The notes under the pieces: model-generated
What the model saw: only the letters and a program-made list of their open reading frames with translations
The model's database searches: none
What the model was told of the DNA's origin: nothing
In this document: piece by piece, positions 27,579-35,674 of the stretch
How positions within the stretch are numbered: the first letter of the stretch is position 1
Layout of the letters: every line of letters begins with the position of its first letter
Translations under genes and position numbers: made by a program
Assembly: GCA_963848825.1 (NCBI GenBank)
Contig: CAWKFA010000001.1
Span: 1 to 64,000 of the forward strand
Reading direction: 5' to 3'
From: CAVVSQ01 sp963848825
Lineage (GTDB): Bacteria > Planctomycetota > Planctomycetia > Gemmatales > Gemmataceae
DNA length: 64,000 nt

Positions 27579-27597
27579 TGACACGAATTCAGTGTCA
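27579..27597. promoter_or_regulatory. Palindromic operator for XRE operon
   Basis: TGACAC-gaattca-GTGTCA, a perfect 6-bp-arm dyad. A further half-site TTGACACG at 27551-27558 overlaps the XRE start codon. Placement upstream of the regulator suggests autorepression. Confidence 0.5.
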
Positions 27598-27804
27598 GCG
27601 TAAAATGAGCCTACGCACGGCAAGTACGCAACGCTCACGCGAAAAGCTCCGGTTTCTTTGAATAGCAATCCGGCAGGCCATTGTTTCCTGGATCGACACA
27701 AATAGCACTCCGTATCACGGTTCGTTACGGATAACGTTGCTTGCGTGACACGTCGGCACAGGACGTGTTATGGAAAAATCCTCCCTGTGCCGAGGAGATG
27801 TCCA

Positions 27805-28086
27805 ATGGGCCAGAAAGTCAGGAACGTTGAGGCTGTCACGGATTTCGCCGATAATCGGCATTTTGTCCGCTTGCACCGCGATATACTTCTACCGCCAGAG
27901 ATTTGTGAAGCGGTGCGCCGAAACCTAGCTTCTGGGCGCTGGGAGGAAGCCAGGGATATCACCCTGGAGCACGCGCCCTCTGATGCCCATGATGAGATTC
28001 ATTTGTTCTTCAACACGACCGCAGAACGCCTTTCAACCGAACAGGGGCCGAGCAACGCAACGGTTGGAACGGAACAAACTATCTGA
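27805..28086 (+). CDS. Small hypothetical protein, 93 aa
   Basis: Starts MGQKVRNVEAVTDFADNR at 27805, with GAGGAG 9 nt upstream; the longer open frame from 27745 lacks a ribosome site. Soluble, acidic C-terminal half (EARDITLEHAPSDAHDEIHL). No domain recognised. It stands alone between the XRE/NTase operon and the ParDE pair. Confidence 0.55.
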   Translation: MGQKVRNVEAVTDFADNRHFVRLHRDILLPPEICEAVRRNLASGRWEEARDITLEHAPSDAHDEIHLFFNTTAERLSTEQGPSNATVGTEQTI

Positions 28087-28202
28087 TTTTTTGTGTCTTT
28101 TCCCAGTTCGTGATTCGCGTCCTAATGATTCGGGCTCGGCAATTTTTGCCGAGCCCGCCTGGTTTCAGCTGGACCCGCAGGTGGAGGGTCCTGGATCAGT
28201 TT

Positions 28203-28231
28203 TTGACATTTAAGTCGAATCGCGCTACACT
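28203..28231 (+). promoter_or_regulatory. Sigma70-like promoter of parDE, leaderless
   Basis: TTGACA (28203-28208) and TACACT (28226-28231) are separated by exactly 17 bp. The ParD ATG begins 7 bp after the -10 box, at the expected transcription start, and no Shine-Dalgarno sequence is present. Confidence 0.65.
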
Positions 28232-28237
28232 GCCCTT

Positions 28238-28510
28238 ATGTCCATTAATGTTCCTCTTTCCCCGCACTTTGAACAGTTCGTTCGCGAACAACTCGCAACC
28301 GGCAACTTTGAATCCGAGGGCGAAGTAATCCGCGCGGCCCTTGGCTTGTTGGAGGAGCAGCACTTGTCTTGGGAGGCTACTTCAGCTTGGCTGAAGCAAG
28401 AACTCGACAAAGGCCTATCCAGCAAGCCCTCGGAACCGATCTCCAAAGAGTATTGGGAAGGCCTCCGCAGCCGGCTCCGCGCCGAGTCGGTTCCGGACCA
28501 TGGCACCTGA
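28238..28510 (+). CDS. parD: ParD-like antitoxin
   Basis: 90 residues. The N-terminus is a ribbon-helix-helix domain (MSINVPLSPHFEQFVREQL, then SEGEVIRAALGLLEEQ) followed by an extended acidic/charged toxin-binding tail. It binds and neutralises the ParE toxin encoded by the next gene and represses the operon. The stop overlaps the parE start by 11 bp. It appears to be translated from a leaderless mRNA. Confidence 0.85.
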   Translation: MSINVPLSPHFEQFVREQLATGNFESEGEVIRAALGLLEEQHLSWEATSAWLKQELDKGLSSKPSEPISKEYWEGLRSRLRAESVPDHGT

Positions 28511-28832
28511 TCGAGTCATTCATAAAACCGGACTTGCGACCGACGATATTGACGGCCTCGCTGAATATTACCGGCAAGAGGGCGGTATATCCGTCGCCCT
28601 TCGATTCGTGGACAACGCTGAGCGGGCGTTCGACCAAATCCTTGCTATGCCACGCATCGGTGCACTCGTCGGATTGGACGAATTGCCATACGAAGATATC
28701 CGTCACTGGCACATCAACGGCTACAAGCGACTCATCATACTCTACCGAGAAACGGCGGATGGTATCGAGGTGATCCGCGTGCTCCACACTTCGCGTGACA
28801 TCGCCACACTCCTACGCGAGAAAACTGGTTAA
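28500..28832 (+). CDS. parE: ParE-like toxin (RelE/ParE superfamily)
   Basis: 110 residues with the RelE/ParE fold pattern: HKTGLATDDIDGLAEYYRQE, a conserved helix RFVDNAERAFDQILAMP, and the C-terminal strands YKRLIILYRETADGIEVIRV then LHTSRDI. ParE-type toxins poison DNA gyrase; related RelE members cleave mRNA and the two cannot be separated by eye. It overlaps the antitoxin gene and completes a type II toxin-antitoxin module. Confidence 0.85.
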   Translation: MAPDRVIHKTGLATDDIDGLAEYYRQEGGISVALRFVDNAERAFDQILAMPRIGALVGLDELPYEDIRHWHINGYKRLIILYRETADGIEVIRVLHTSRDIATLLREKTG

Positions 28833-28948
28833 CTTAATGTCCAGTGCTCTCTGAAACGGGGCGACATGGAACTCTACAACGTTGATGATTAAATAATCTG
28901 CCAGTTTTTCTGTCACGCGGGACCACACTCTCGCCGCGCCAGCATTTA

Positions 28949-29602
28949 TTAAAGGTATCCTCCCGGTTTGAGAGTAACCCTGCCGCCCATGTCACAGCCC
29001 TGAAGTAAGCACCAGCGGGCGAGGTCCGCCCAGGTGCGCACATTCATCTTGGCCATGACTTTGGTGCGATGAATGTCCAGGGTTTTCATGCTAATGCCAA
29101 GATGCTGGGCAATTTCCTTGTTTTTCCGGCCGCCGGCCATAAGTTCCATGACATCCCGTTCCCGGGGCGTCAATTGGGCCATGTACATGGCAATCACTTT
29201 CCGTTCATCATCGATCTTTTGCCATAGGGTTTTAAGAGCCAGGCCTTGCTTTAGGCGTTCGGCAATGACGGTGGGCTCGCAAGTTTTCTCAAGCACATCC
29301 TGCGCACCATTTTTCATCGCCTGCACTGCCAGCGGAATCGTGGCATGGGCCGTCAGGAATATCAGCGGAATCGGCTTCTTCGTCGCCTTGAGGATTTCTT
29401 GTAATTCTAGCCCGCTCACGCCCGACAGATTTATCTCCAGGATCATGCAGCCGACCCTGGCAAACTCCAGGTCCGCCAAAAACGTCCTGGCATCGGGAAA
29501 GGTAAGCAATTCGACGCCGATGCTTTTGGTGGCTTTCTGAACTGCCTGCACGGCAGACGGATCGTCATCCACCAGGCAGACGGCGTACTTGTTTTTGGCC
29601 AT
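28949..29602 (-). CDS. FixJ/NarL-type response regulator with Asp-to-Glu receiver
   Basis: 217 residues. The receiver domain (1-115) has the acidic triad VDDDP, Thr84 in FLTAHA and Lys106, but the phospho-acceptor position carries Glu56 (GCMILEINLSGVSG) where an Asp is expected. The C-terminal LuxR-type helix-turn-helix is intact (LTPRERDVMELMAGG, NKEIAQHLGISMKTLDIHR). Glu at this site can mimic the phosphorylated state, so the protein may be constitutively active or respond to a non-phosphorylation signal. No histidine kinase is nearby. Confidence 0.85.
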   Translation of the reverse strand: MAKNKYAVCLVDDDPSAVQAVQKATKSIGVELLTFPDARTFLADLEFARVGCMILEINLSGVSGLELQEILKATKKPIPLIFLTAHATIPLAVQAMKNGAQDVLEKTCEPTVIAERLKQGLALKTLWQKIDDERKVIAMYMAQLTPRERDVMELMAGGRKNKEIAQHLGISMKTLDIHRTKVMAKMNVRTWADLARWCLLQGCDMGGRVTLKPGGYL

Positions 29603-29713
29603 GGGTTTCCTTCACCGATTAAGTTTGAGTGTGATGATGGTCGCTGAGTCGAGGATTCTTACTTTTCTATTAACTAACTACGAGTTGAAAAGCGGCCCAG
29701 TCCGTATTTTCCT

Positions 29714-30610
29714 CTACAGCACTATTGAAGCCAGCGCTTCCCTGTGCCGTTCACTCAGCCCATCCGCGTCGGCCAATTGGCCCGCGATTTCGGAGCTGAA
29801 GTGTGCCGGACGGAGCAATGGATGGCGACGCGCGAGATAGTGAGGCGAAAGGAAGTAGTTCGGCGTCAATACCGTTCCGCCGTAGCGCAGGACATGGTCG
29901 ATGATGGACAGCAGTTTCTCCGGGTTTCTTGTGATCCATTTGAAGGCCAGCGAGAAAAACAGGCCAAGCTCTTTCCTTTCTATTTTCCGCAAGATCTCCG
30001 CCAGGTAATCGTTTAAACCCGGATCGAATCCGGATTCAATGTCCCTGAAATCCCCATCGTTTGCACGGCACCTTGCGAAATCCACCGGCTCCGCTTTTGC
30101 CATCGGCAGGTTGACCGCGATCTCATTTTCGGATGAATTGCCTAACAGCGACAAGACGTGCCAGGCGTTCGGAAACCGGCGCGGCAGAGAGCCGAACAAA
30201 TCGCGTTTCGGCTGAATCTGCACCATGTCAAGATTGGCCGCTTGGAAGTATTTGATGGCTTCGCCGGTTATCCAGGGCATTTGCTCGTCTGGCAGATATT
30301 CCGTGGGGGAGCGAAGCGCCTTGGTGTACGCACGGGTCGCGTTCAGGTCTGTGACTAGGCTGTTTCGCACAGCCACGACCACCAGCGAGCGGATGTCAAG
30401 GCTGGTGCTGCGTGGTTCCCAGAAAATAGCTTCTTCACGGCCGATTGCGAGAACCGTTTGCCGGAACGGCACGTCGCTCCAGTGCGACAGCAATGACTCC
30501 AGCCTTTGTGTCACGTCCTCGGCAACGATTTTCCACTGGCGTTTGTTGAGGCCCAGTGACCGAAGTTGCGGTACGAGTACCGACTGCGTATAGCCTTGAA
30601 CCAACCTCAT
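29714..30610 (-). CDS. Hypothetical protein, 298 aa
   Basis: An intact soluble protein beginning MRLVQGYTQSVLVPQLRSLG. It is rich in Leu/Arg with stretches such as SLVVVAVRNSLVTDLNATRA and GLFFSLAFKWITRNPEKLL. No signal peptide, membrane segment or known catalytic motif was recognised. It is 111 bp upstream of the orphan response regulator on the same strand, so the two may be co-expressed. Function unknown. Confidence 0.55.
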   Translation of the reverse strand: MRLVQGYTQSVLVPQLRSLGLNKRQWKIVAEDVTQRLESLLSHWSDVPFRQTVLAIGREEAIFWEPRSTSLDIRSLVVVAVRNSLVTDLNATRAYTKALRSPTEYLPDEQMPWITGEAIKYFQAANLDMVQIQPKRDLFGSLPRRFPNAWHVLSLLGNSSENEIAVNLPMAKAEPVDFARCRANDGDFRDIESGFDPGLNDYLAEILRKIERKELGLFFSLAFKWITRNPEKLLSIIDHVLRYGGTVLTPNYFLSPHYLARRHPLLRPAHFSSEIAGQLADADGLSERHREALASIVL

Positions 30611-31200
30611 CCATTTCTCTCGGTGCCATTAAACAACCCAGCATTCCACGGTGAGCACGCATTGTGACACCAGATTACCCGCCGTCGAATCATTCCTCTC
30701 GAAACCCGTCGCTTTGTTCATGCCCCAAAGCGTTTGGCTGGTCAAGCGCCACCTGCCGTTATTGCACCTTGCACGCGACAGCCGCCACCCGGCCCGCGTC
30801 TACGTTTTTCCCTCCTTAGCTCGCCTGCCTTCGTAGCCTGTCGCCTGACACTGACACCTTGCCGCCACCTTGGCAACGCCAGATGGCATCACTGACTTGC
30901 CCAATTACCGCCGAGCGTCTTCAGATGCCGGCATACGGACATTGATGTCTCCCGCTTTCCGGTCCGCCTCCGCACGTCGCCTTACTCGCGCGAACCTACA
31001 GCCGCAGCCGCCCGTTGCAACCAGACAAACGGCTTTCACAAACATTTTTTTTCCAAAGTGTGAACCTACCGTTTCTCAGGTTGCAAAAGGCACGGGGCGC
31101 ACGATGCGCCCGTGGGCTAAAGCCCGGCTACGCGGCTGTCTGGTCGCTCCCGTAAGGCGCCGATGAGCGGAGCCTGAAACCTAAAAAGGAGACCAAATTT
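30611..31200. other. Long non-coding stretch upstream of small accessory genes
   Basis: About 590 bp in which open frames are short and compositionally atypical. It carries a GGGCTAAAGCCC dyad near 31111-31122 within a GC-rich segment and ends with AAAAGGAGACC, the ribosome site of the 31201 gene. Promoters for that operon should lie here; no RNA gene was recognised. Confidence 0.35.
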
Positions 31201-31482
31201 ATGTCTAAACCAGCACACAAACTACGCGACGGCCTGCTGCAAGTCACCATCTGGCGCAACACCGGCGACAACGGCAACTGGTACAGCATCGTGCCCACCC
31301 GCAGCTACAAGCCGGACAACGGCGACTGGCAGGAAACCGACAGCCTGCCTGCCGACGATTGCCTCCCGATGGCCGAGCTCATCCGCGAGGCTTACGCCTG
31401 GATCAATGTCCAGCGTCGGGCTGACTCCAAGGCCCGCAGAGATGCCGAAAAGGCCAAGGAAATCGAACAGGCAGTAGCCTGA
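31201..31482 (+). CDS. Small accessory protein of plasmid/ICE type, 93 aa
   Basis: MSKPAHKLRDGLLQVTIWRN, then TGDNGNWYSIVPTRSYKPDN and a helical end EAYAWINVQRRADSKARRD. This pattern (WRN-x-G-x-WYS-x-x-P-x-RSYK) is one I associate with small proteins on planctomycetal and proteobacterial mobile elements, possibly DNA-binding, but no function is established here. Strong GGAG ribosome site. An intrinsic terminator follows directly. Confidence 0.7.
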   Translation: MSKPAHKLRDGLLQVTIWRNTGDNGNWYSIVPTRSYKPDNGDWQETDSLPADDCLPMAELIREAYAWINVQRRADSKARRDAEKAKEIEQAVA

Positions 31483-31490
31483 GCGGTAAC

Positions 31491-31531
31491 GCCGGCGGGA
31501 TGGTTCATGCCGTTTCGCCGGCGGTTTTTTT
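31491..31531 (+). terminator. Rho-independent terminator
   Basis: The inverted repeat GCCGGCG ... CGCCGGC is followed by GG and seven T residues, directly after the stop of the 31201 gene. Confidence 0.75.
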
Positions 31532-31560
31532 CACAACCACTTTAAACCGAGGAGAAGTTT

Positions 31561-32174
31561 ATGACCAAGATTCGACTCAACAATACCCATCGCGAACTGC
31601 TGTTTACGTACGGCCGGGAGCGAATCGAAAGCCTGATTGACCGCACGGCGCAGCGCCGCTTTACGCCATCCTGCTCGACGGCGCCAACAAGGCCATCCGG
31701 GCCAAGTACCCGGAGGAGCACACGGCGATCCTGCGGCTTTACAACTGCGCCAGGAAAGATGTGTGCCTCAAGTTCCAGTTTCCTTCCGGAAGGGTGGACG
31801 GCTTTTATTTCAACATGGATGACGACGTCAAGGACCCGCCCTACCGCGGCGGGTGCTACTCCGTCAGCAATGACGTGTTCCACATCGATGCCGCGTTTGA
31901 GGAGGCCCATGACCGGCACCACAAGGTCGCCGGCGCCAACCGAAAGGAACTCGAAGAACGCGACGGCAAGTTCCGTTCGCTCATCCATGCGGCCAAAACG
32001 TTAAACGACGTGCTTGAAGTCATCGACTTGCCGGCAGAGCTGCAAGAACGGCTGGGCAAGAAATCGCAGACGCTGGTGGCGCTCAATGACGAGACGCTCA
32101 GTGAGCTCAAGCGGGCTTTCACCCTTGATGGGGCCTCCCAAACGGCAGAAAACGCGGAAAGGAGTGCGGCATGA
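31561..32174 (+). CDS. Hypothetical accessory protein, frameshifted
   Basis: About 204 residues. It starts MTKIRLNNTHRELLFTYGRE and needs one indel near 31645-31665 to continue as AILLDGANKAIRAKYPEEHT. The body has a cysteine (LYNCARKDVCLKFQFPSGR), an acidic segment FNMDDDVKDPPYRGG and a helical C-terminus. No family recognised. GAGGAG precedes the start. The stop overlaps the next gene by ATGA, so both are translationally coupled. Confidence 0.6.
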
Positions 32175-32443
32175 TAAAGTCGCCCCGATTCCCGCTCGGC
32201 CAGGTGGTCATCACCGCCAATGCCGCCCAGCATCTGGATACCATTGCTGTCCACGAGGCGCTGCGGCGCCACAGGGCCGGGGATTGGGGCGACCTATGCC
32301 CGGAGGATGCCGGTGAGAACGAACACGCCCTCAAGCGAGGCTGCCGCTTGTTGTCAGCTTACGGTACCGGCGAGCGCCGCTTCTGGATCATCACGGAAGC
32401 CGATCGATCGGCGACAACCGTGTTGATGCCGGAAGACTATTAA
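32171..32443 (+). CDS. Plasmid-type accessory protein, 90 aa
   Basis: MIKSPRFPLGQVVITANAAQ, then VHEALRRHRAGDWGDLCPED and RFWIITEADRSATTVLMPED. This arrangement (G-x-V-x-x-T-x-x-A at the start, HRxGDWGD in the centre, WIITEADR near the end) is one I know from small conserved proteins of plasmids and conjugative elements whose function is unknown. It overlaps the preceding gene by ATGA. Confidence 0.75.
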   Translation: MIKSPRFPLGQVVITANAAQHLDTIAVHEALRRHRAGDWGDLCPEDAGENEHALKRGCRLLSAYGTGERRFWIITEADRSATTVLMPEDY

Positions 32444-32527
32444 CCGCGATGACGGCTGGCACCGGTTCCCGTCACCAGGAGCCGGCGTCAGACCCCATTT
32501 TTGAGAAACCAGTTATCGGAGAAGACC

Positions 32528-32779
32528 ATGACCCATGAACCAACCAATGCCGATCGCGCCCGATGGGGAAGAAATGCTCTTGCGACATTCACCGCCGAAA
32601 CCTACAGCGGCGCCAATCCCGACACCATGGATGAGCGTGACCTGGAAGACGCCATCGGCGATCTTATCTGCGACCTTCTGCACTACGCAAAGCAACTGCA
32701 GTTTGATCCCCCAAGCATCGCCAAGCGCTCTTTCGCCCATTTCAACATCGAATTGCATGACGAGGGAGCAAAGCCATGA
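32528..32779 (+). CDS. Small accessory protein, 83 aa
   Basis: MTHEPTNADRARWGRNALAT from the ATG at 32528, with GGAGAAGACC just upstream. Acidic, helical middle (ERDLEDAIGDLICDLLHYAK) and KRSFAHFNIELHDE near the end. It belongs to the same cluster of small mobile-element proteins; function unknown. Confidence 0.65.
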   Translation: MTHEPTNADRARWGRNALATFTAETYSGANPDTMDERDLEDAIGDLICDLLHYAKQLQFDPPSIAKRSFAHFNIELHDEGAKP

Positions 32780-32838
32780 TTCGAGAACCGCTCTTTGGTG
32801 AGCCTGGCGGACCGCCCGAGCGATGCTTTCACAATCGA

Positions 32839-32878
32839 TTGGACAATGTCCGACATTCATGCTATTATGTCAGACATA
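32839..32878 (+). promoter_or_regulatory. Promoter with twin palindromic operators for RHH-VapC pair
   Basis: A TTGGAC box (32839-32844) and a TATTAT box (32863-32868) are separated by 18 bp. Two dyads, ATGTC-c-GACAT (32846-32856) and TATGTC-a-GACATA (32866-32878), have centres 21 bp apart and cover the spacer and the -10. This fits cooperative repression by the RHH antitoxin. Confidence 0.6.
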
Positions 32879-32900
32879 ACTACGGGAAAGGAATATCACC

Positions 32901-33150
32901 ATGAATTCTGCACGGATTACCGTTCGCCTCGACCCGAAGACCGAGCGACGCTTGAAGGAAGAAGCCTTAGCGAGCGGCAAAAACGAATCGGAAGTGGTGC
33001 GCGACGTGCTCGCCGCCCATTTCAGCCGCTCACCCAAGACGGCCAAGGCCCTGGAGGTTGCTCGCCGTTGCCGGGGTAATCGGCTGTGCCGACGGCCTGC
33101 CCGCCGATTTGAGCACCAATAAAGATCACCTGGAAGGGTTTGGCCGGTGA
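32901..33150 (+). CDS. Ribbon-helix-helix antitoxin (CopG type), one frameshift
   Basis: About 82 residues. The N-terminal RHH domain is clear: SARITVRLDPKTERRLKEEA, then KNESEVVRDVLAAHF. One indel near 33070 is needed to read the natural end (a GLPADLSTNKDHLEGFGR tail), which stops at 33150 overlapping the GTG start of the PIN gene. It should neutralise the VapC toxin and repress its own promoter via the twin palindromes upstream. Confidence 0.75.
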
Positions 33151-33575
33151 AGGGCTCTCAGGTCCTCATTGACGCCGGCCCTCTGGTTGCCATCGTGTCT
33201 CGCCGCGATTCGCAGCACCAGCGCTGCGTTGCTGCGCTGGCTGAGCTCCCGACTCCGCTTCTGACCTGTTGGCCCGTGCTGGCGGAGGCGTTTTGGCTGG
33301 TGCGTCAGAATCCGGATGCCATCGCCGGGCTCTTTCGTGGTTTTGCCGAAAATCTCTGGACTCTGGCGCCCATGGGACCGGAGGCGATGCCTTGGCTTGA
33401 GTCATTCCTTGAACGCTACGCTAAGCTAAGGACGCAACTGGCCGATGCGTGCCTCGTTTATCTCGGGGAAAGCGAAGGCATCGACACCATGTTCACCCTC
33501 GACCATCGCGACTTCTCGGTGTACCGTCACACAAAGAATCGTCGCTTCAAAATCATTCCCGGCCTTTCTCACTGA
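33147..33575 (+). CDS. vapC: PIN-domain toxin (VapC type)
   Basis: 142 residues with a GTG start overlapping the antitoxin stop. The four acidic PIN residues are visible: Asp in VLIDAGPLVA, Glu in PVLAEAFWLV, Asp in LADACLVYL and Asp in FTLDHRDFSVY. PIN toxins are metal-dependent ribonucleases. Together with the RHH protein it forms a type II toxin-antitoxin module on the accessory segment. Confidence 0.85.
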   Translation: MKGSQVLIDAGPLVAIVSRRDSQHQRCVAALAELPTPLLTCWPVLAEAFWLVRQNPDAIAGLFRGFAENLWTLAPMGPEAMPWLESFLERYAKLRTQLADACLVYLGESEGIDTMFTLDHRDFSVYRHTKNRRFKIIPGLSH

Positions 33576-33772
33576 TTCCCATCCGACCATCGTATGACCC
33601 GTTAAACCGTTTTGCGGATTAATCTGGGCGCCTCGCCATCCGGGCGACCGAGCCACTCCAGGCCGTGCCACGATGTCACCAAAATCGCATTCCCAGGACG
33701 GCCAGATTTAGCTTGCGAGCCCTTCGTAGGTTCACTATGTATCCTTCACGCCTTTTTTGATATTCTGCGCTC

Positions 33773-34015
33773 ATGATGGATTACGATAAAAACAAAGTTG
33801 ATGACGCTGTACTGGCTCTCCTTTATCTGACGATGTGGGAAGACCGTCCCGGGACACGCGCCTGGAAAGGGCACGATTGGAGCGCATTGGACCGGTTATA
33901 TCAGAAGGGCTATCTTGCCGACCCCAAGGGCAAGGCTAAATCCGTAGTCATCACGGAGGAGGGCCGCGTCAAGGCGGAGCAGCTCTTCCGCAGACTTTTT
34001 GGAGAAGGCCACTAA
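33773..34015 (+). CDS. DUF6429-family protein
   Basis: 80 residues: DKNKVDDAVLALLYLTMWED, then RAWKGHDWSALDRLYQKGYL and KGKAKSVVITEEGRVKAEQL. This matches the DUF6429 pattern of a small winged-helix-like protein found in many bacteria, often near mobile elements. Function unknown. The second Met (33776) is an alternative start. Confidence 0.75.
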   Translation: MMDYDKNKVDDAVLALLYLTMWEDRPGTRAWKGHDWSALDRLYQKGYLADPKGKAKSVVITEEGRVKAEQLFRRLFGEGH

Positions 34016-34231
34016 CACGCACTATTCGTCCAACCGTTTCATGCCCTTTTGGCGCCTCGCCGTCCGGGCGACCGGTGACCTCCGGGCTGCGCGTTCGCTC
34101 CGGTCGGAGTACCGACTTCCCCTGCGGCCCCCCTGGCGCAGATACAGGGGGAATCCCCCACGAAGTCTAAGGATGTCATCCGGTAGTCGGCAAAACTGGC
34201 CCGCCAATTCACCCCAGGTTTCCTGCTGTCG

Positions 34232-34451
34232 CTATCCGGCTAGCAGCTTCCACAGCATAAACAGGTATGACGGCAGGAAAAGGGCGAAGCCGAGCCAGTT
34301 CTCGTACTGGCTGCGTTTCCGCCGACAAGGCGCTGGCAATATATCCAAGCGCACCAGGTACAGGTAGGCCAGGCGATCTCTTAATGTCCTGGTCCCATGT
34401 CTCAGGCACGTCCGCCAGGTTCAGCCGCATCATCTTCTGGTGTGGTTTCAT
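34232..34451 (-). CDS. Small membrane protein, one frameshift
   Basis: About 72 residues. MKPHQKMMRLNLADVPETWD is in one frame, then after an indel near 34385 DRLAYLYLVRLDILPAPCRR, followed by a hydrophobic segment (LGFALFLPSYLFMLWKLL) ending at the TAG at 34232. A single C-terminal membrane helix preceded by a basic stretch makes a tail-anchored protein plausible. No family recognised; it opposes its neighbours. Confidence 0.45.
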
Positions 34452-34874
34452 GCCCTGAGTAAGGCTTCAGGTCACCACCTTGTCAACTAAACTGTCAGCG
34501 CCACCGGCACCGCAAGCGACAGGCCGGGTGATCCCCCGCACCCGGCAGTCATCACATTAAATTCCGAGAGACGCTAATAGCGGCCCTCGGCTGCATTATT
34601 CCACCGCGCGACCTCTGCTACTTGGCGAGCAGAGGTTTGCCCGGCCAAATCCCCTCTCCGGACGGGATCGCGTCAAACCGCCACCCAAGGCTGAAAAGCC
34701 CCTCCAGCTTGAAAGCCGCAGAATCCCTGACGTTGCCAGGGATGTTGCTTTTCATGCATCTCAGAAGCATTCATTGGCTACAGGCGTCTTCCCTATGCAC
34801 AGCATAGGCAGAATTGCACCGTGCAATTCCTTGGATGGCCCGCCAGACGCCACAGTTTCCAGGTGCCGCCGTTT

Positions 34875-34938
34875 CGGATTTCCGTCTACCCAAGCTGCGT
34901 CGTCCGTGACGCAGCTTGGGACCCGAGCCGGAAATCCG
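34875..34938. repeat. Long two-part inverted repeat
   Basis: Outer arms CGGATTTCCG (34875-34884) and CGGAAATCCG (34929-34938) enclose a perfect 13-bp inner stem: CCCAAGCTGCGTC (34889-34901) and GACGCAGCTTGGG (34908-34920) with a 6-nt loop. Not followed by T residues, so not a simple terminator. Confidence 0.7.
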
Positions 34939-35143
34939 GGGCGATGATACCCGGCGGCCGCAATACGCCAAGCCAAACTGCACCGAGCGAAACCTTACAG
35001 GACCGAAAACCCGGCCAAAGCTGGAATCAAGAACTCAAGGATTCCTGCGACTTTCCGAGGCATCATCGCCGCGTCAGCGGCAGAAAACCTGTATTTTTTA
35101 CGTGTCAACACGCGCAAACCCGCACTCAGCCTCTTGCGCGAGC

Positions 35144-35189
35144 ATATTAACCTGTGTTAATATTCGTAATAGGAGGTTAATGATTAACC
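35144..35189 (+). promoter_or_regulatory. Twin AT-rich palindromes upstream of accessory operon
   Basis: ATATTAAC-ctgt-GTTAATAT is followed 11 bp later by GGTTAAT-g-ATTAACC, both containing TTAA cores. They lie 29-74 bp before the start codon at 35218 and look like binding sites of one regulator. Confidence 0.5.
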
Positions 35190-35217
35190 CCCACAACAAC
35201 GCAAGGAGGACCATCAC

Positions 35218-35662
35218 ATGACACGTCAACGCACACCCGATCAAGAACCAACAACAGAAACCACCGCCGCCGTCGCTGAACCGCCGGCAGCCGAAGCCCA
35301 AGCCAGAGGGCCAGAGCTTCGCCGATAAGGTCGGCCAACGGAAATATACACCGGCGCCCGATCCGTTCGGCATCGCTAAAGACAACCTTGCCGGCGTTCG
35401 CCTCTTCGAGAGCAAGGAAGACCGCCAGATGGCCATTCAATTTGGCGAAGGCCGTCTGGAGGACAAGCCGAGCCAGGCCGTCATCGACCGGATTAAAGAA
35501 GCCGGTTACCGGTGGAACCCCGCAAACAGGATATGGGCGCATCCGGTCAGGGCTGACTCTGCCATGGCCACTCGCATCGACGCGGAAAAGCTCTACCAGG
35601 AAGTCCGCCAGATGATCCGTCAGGAAAAGGGTATCGAGGCATCGCCGGAAGTACCGTTCTAG
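35218..35662 (+). CDS. Hypothetical accessory protein, one frameshift
   Basis: About 147 residues. The N-terminal 30 are low-complexity (QEPTTETTAAVAEPPAAEAQ). After an indel near 35312 comes the conserved-looking body: FADKVGQRKYTPAPDPFGIA, RLFESKEDRQMAIQFGEGRL and ERIKEAGYRW-like IKEAGYRWNPANRIWAHPV. Soluble; no catalytic motif recognised. Strong AAGGAGGA site before the ATG at 35218. Probably the first gene of the operon leading to the methylase-helicase. Confidence 0.6.
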
Positions 35663-35674
35663 CGGGATGCCGGT

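Larger units (their letters stand above)
34452..35217. other. Palindrome-rich non-coding region
   Basis: About 770 bp with no gene. It holds several dyads: CCTCTGCT/AGCAGAGG (34612-34635), GAATTGCAC-c-GTGCAATTC (34811-34829), a long composite hairpin (34875-34938), ATATTAAC/GTTAATAT (35144-35163) and GGTTAAT-g-ATTAACC (35175-35189). It may be an origin, transfer site or control region for the operon starting at 35218. Confidence 0.5.
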
